Shown: positions 5,571 to 5,584 of the stretch, piece by piece
How positions within the stretch are numbered: position 1 is the stretch's first letter
How the letters are laid out: the number at the start of each line of letters is the position of its first letter
Assembly: GCA_019307805.1 (NCBI GenBank)
Contig: JAFDIX010000354.1
Location: 1 to 5,584, forward strand
Source: Deltaproteobacteria bacterium
GTDB lineage: Bacteria; Desulfobacterota; DSM-4660; Desulfatiglandales; HGW-15
Length of the DNA: 5,584 nt
Direction of reading: 5' to 3'
Position numbers and translations under genes: made by a program
Notes under the pieces: model-generated
Seen by the model: only the letters and a program-made list of their open reading frames with translations
Databases searched by the model: none
Told to the model about the DNA's origin: nothing

Positions 5571-5584
5571 AATTTAGCCTCCAG

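Overview
The window holds the distal end of a bacterial tryptophan operon followed by a short, compositionally different stretch of three accessory genes. The first 3.6 kb reads trpD (last 25 codons only)-trpC-trpF-trpB-trpA on the + strand. The genes are tightly packed: 3 bp between trpC and trpF, an ATGA overlap of trpF and trpB, and an 11-bp overlap of trpB and trpA. Only the trpD-trpC gap is roomy (83 bp). All catalytic residues I could locate are intact, so the pathway segment from phosphoribosylanthranilate to tryptophan looks functional. TrpF isomerises PRA to CdRP, TrpC closes the indole ring to indole-3-glycerol phosphate, TrpA cleaves that to indole plus glyceraldehyde 3-phosphate, and TrpB condenses indole with serine. 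The synthase subunits are of an atypical sequence type, most clearly TrpA with Gln in place of a signature Gly.

From 3577 to the end the layout changes. A 179-bp non-coding stretch with only weak repeats separates trpA from a convergent gene on the - strand (3756-4586), a ten-helix EamA/DMT-family transporter. It is divergent, across only 41 bp, from a + strand gene (4628-5014) for a small exported cupin-fold protein that lacks the usual metal-binding histidines. That gene converges with a - strand gene (5100-5570) for a cytoplasmic protein of the DUF4863 / 4-hydroxylaminobenzoate lyase family, which has a full cupin-type metal ligand set. The 85 bp between these two convergent genes contain two perfect inverted repeats whose arms interleave, the topology of an H-type RNA pseudoknot.

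Organism: Gram-negative style Shine-Dalgarno sites and a GC-rich trp operon (two lines of trpB counted by hand give about 62% GC), together with the divergent TrpA/TrpB type, would fit a Desulfobacterota/deltaproteobacterial genome. This is inference from sequence flavour and not firm. The exported cupin gene is much more AT-rich (about 42% GC by hand count over 4681-4980), hinting at a different history.

No RNA genes, CRISPR array, insertion sequence or recognisable defence system is visible. The best candidates for something new are the interleaved repeat at 5020-5066, the degenerate exported cupin, and a hydroxylaminobenzoate-lyase-like gene with no nitroaromatic genes in view.
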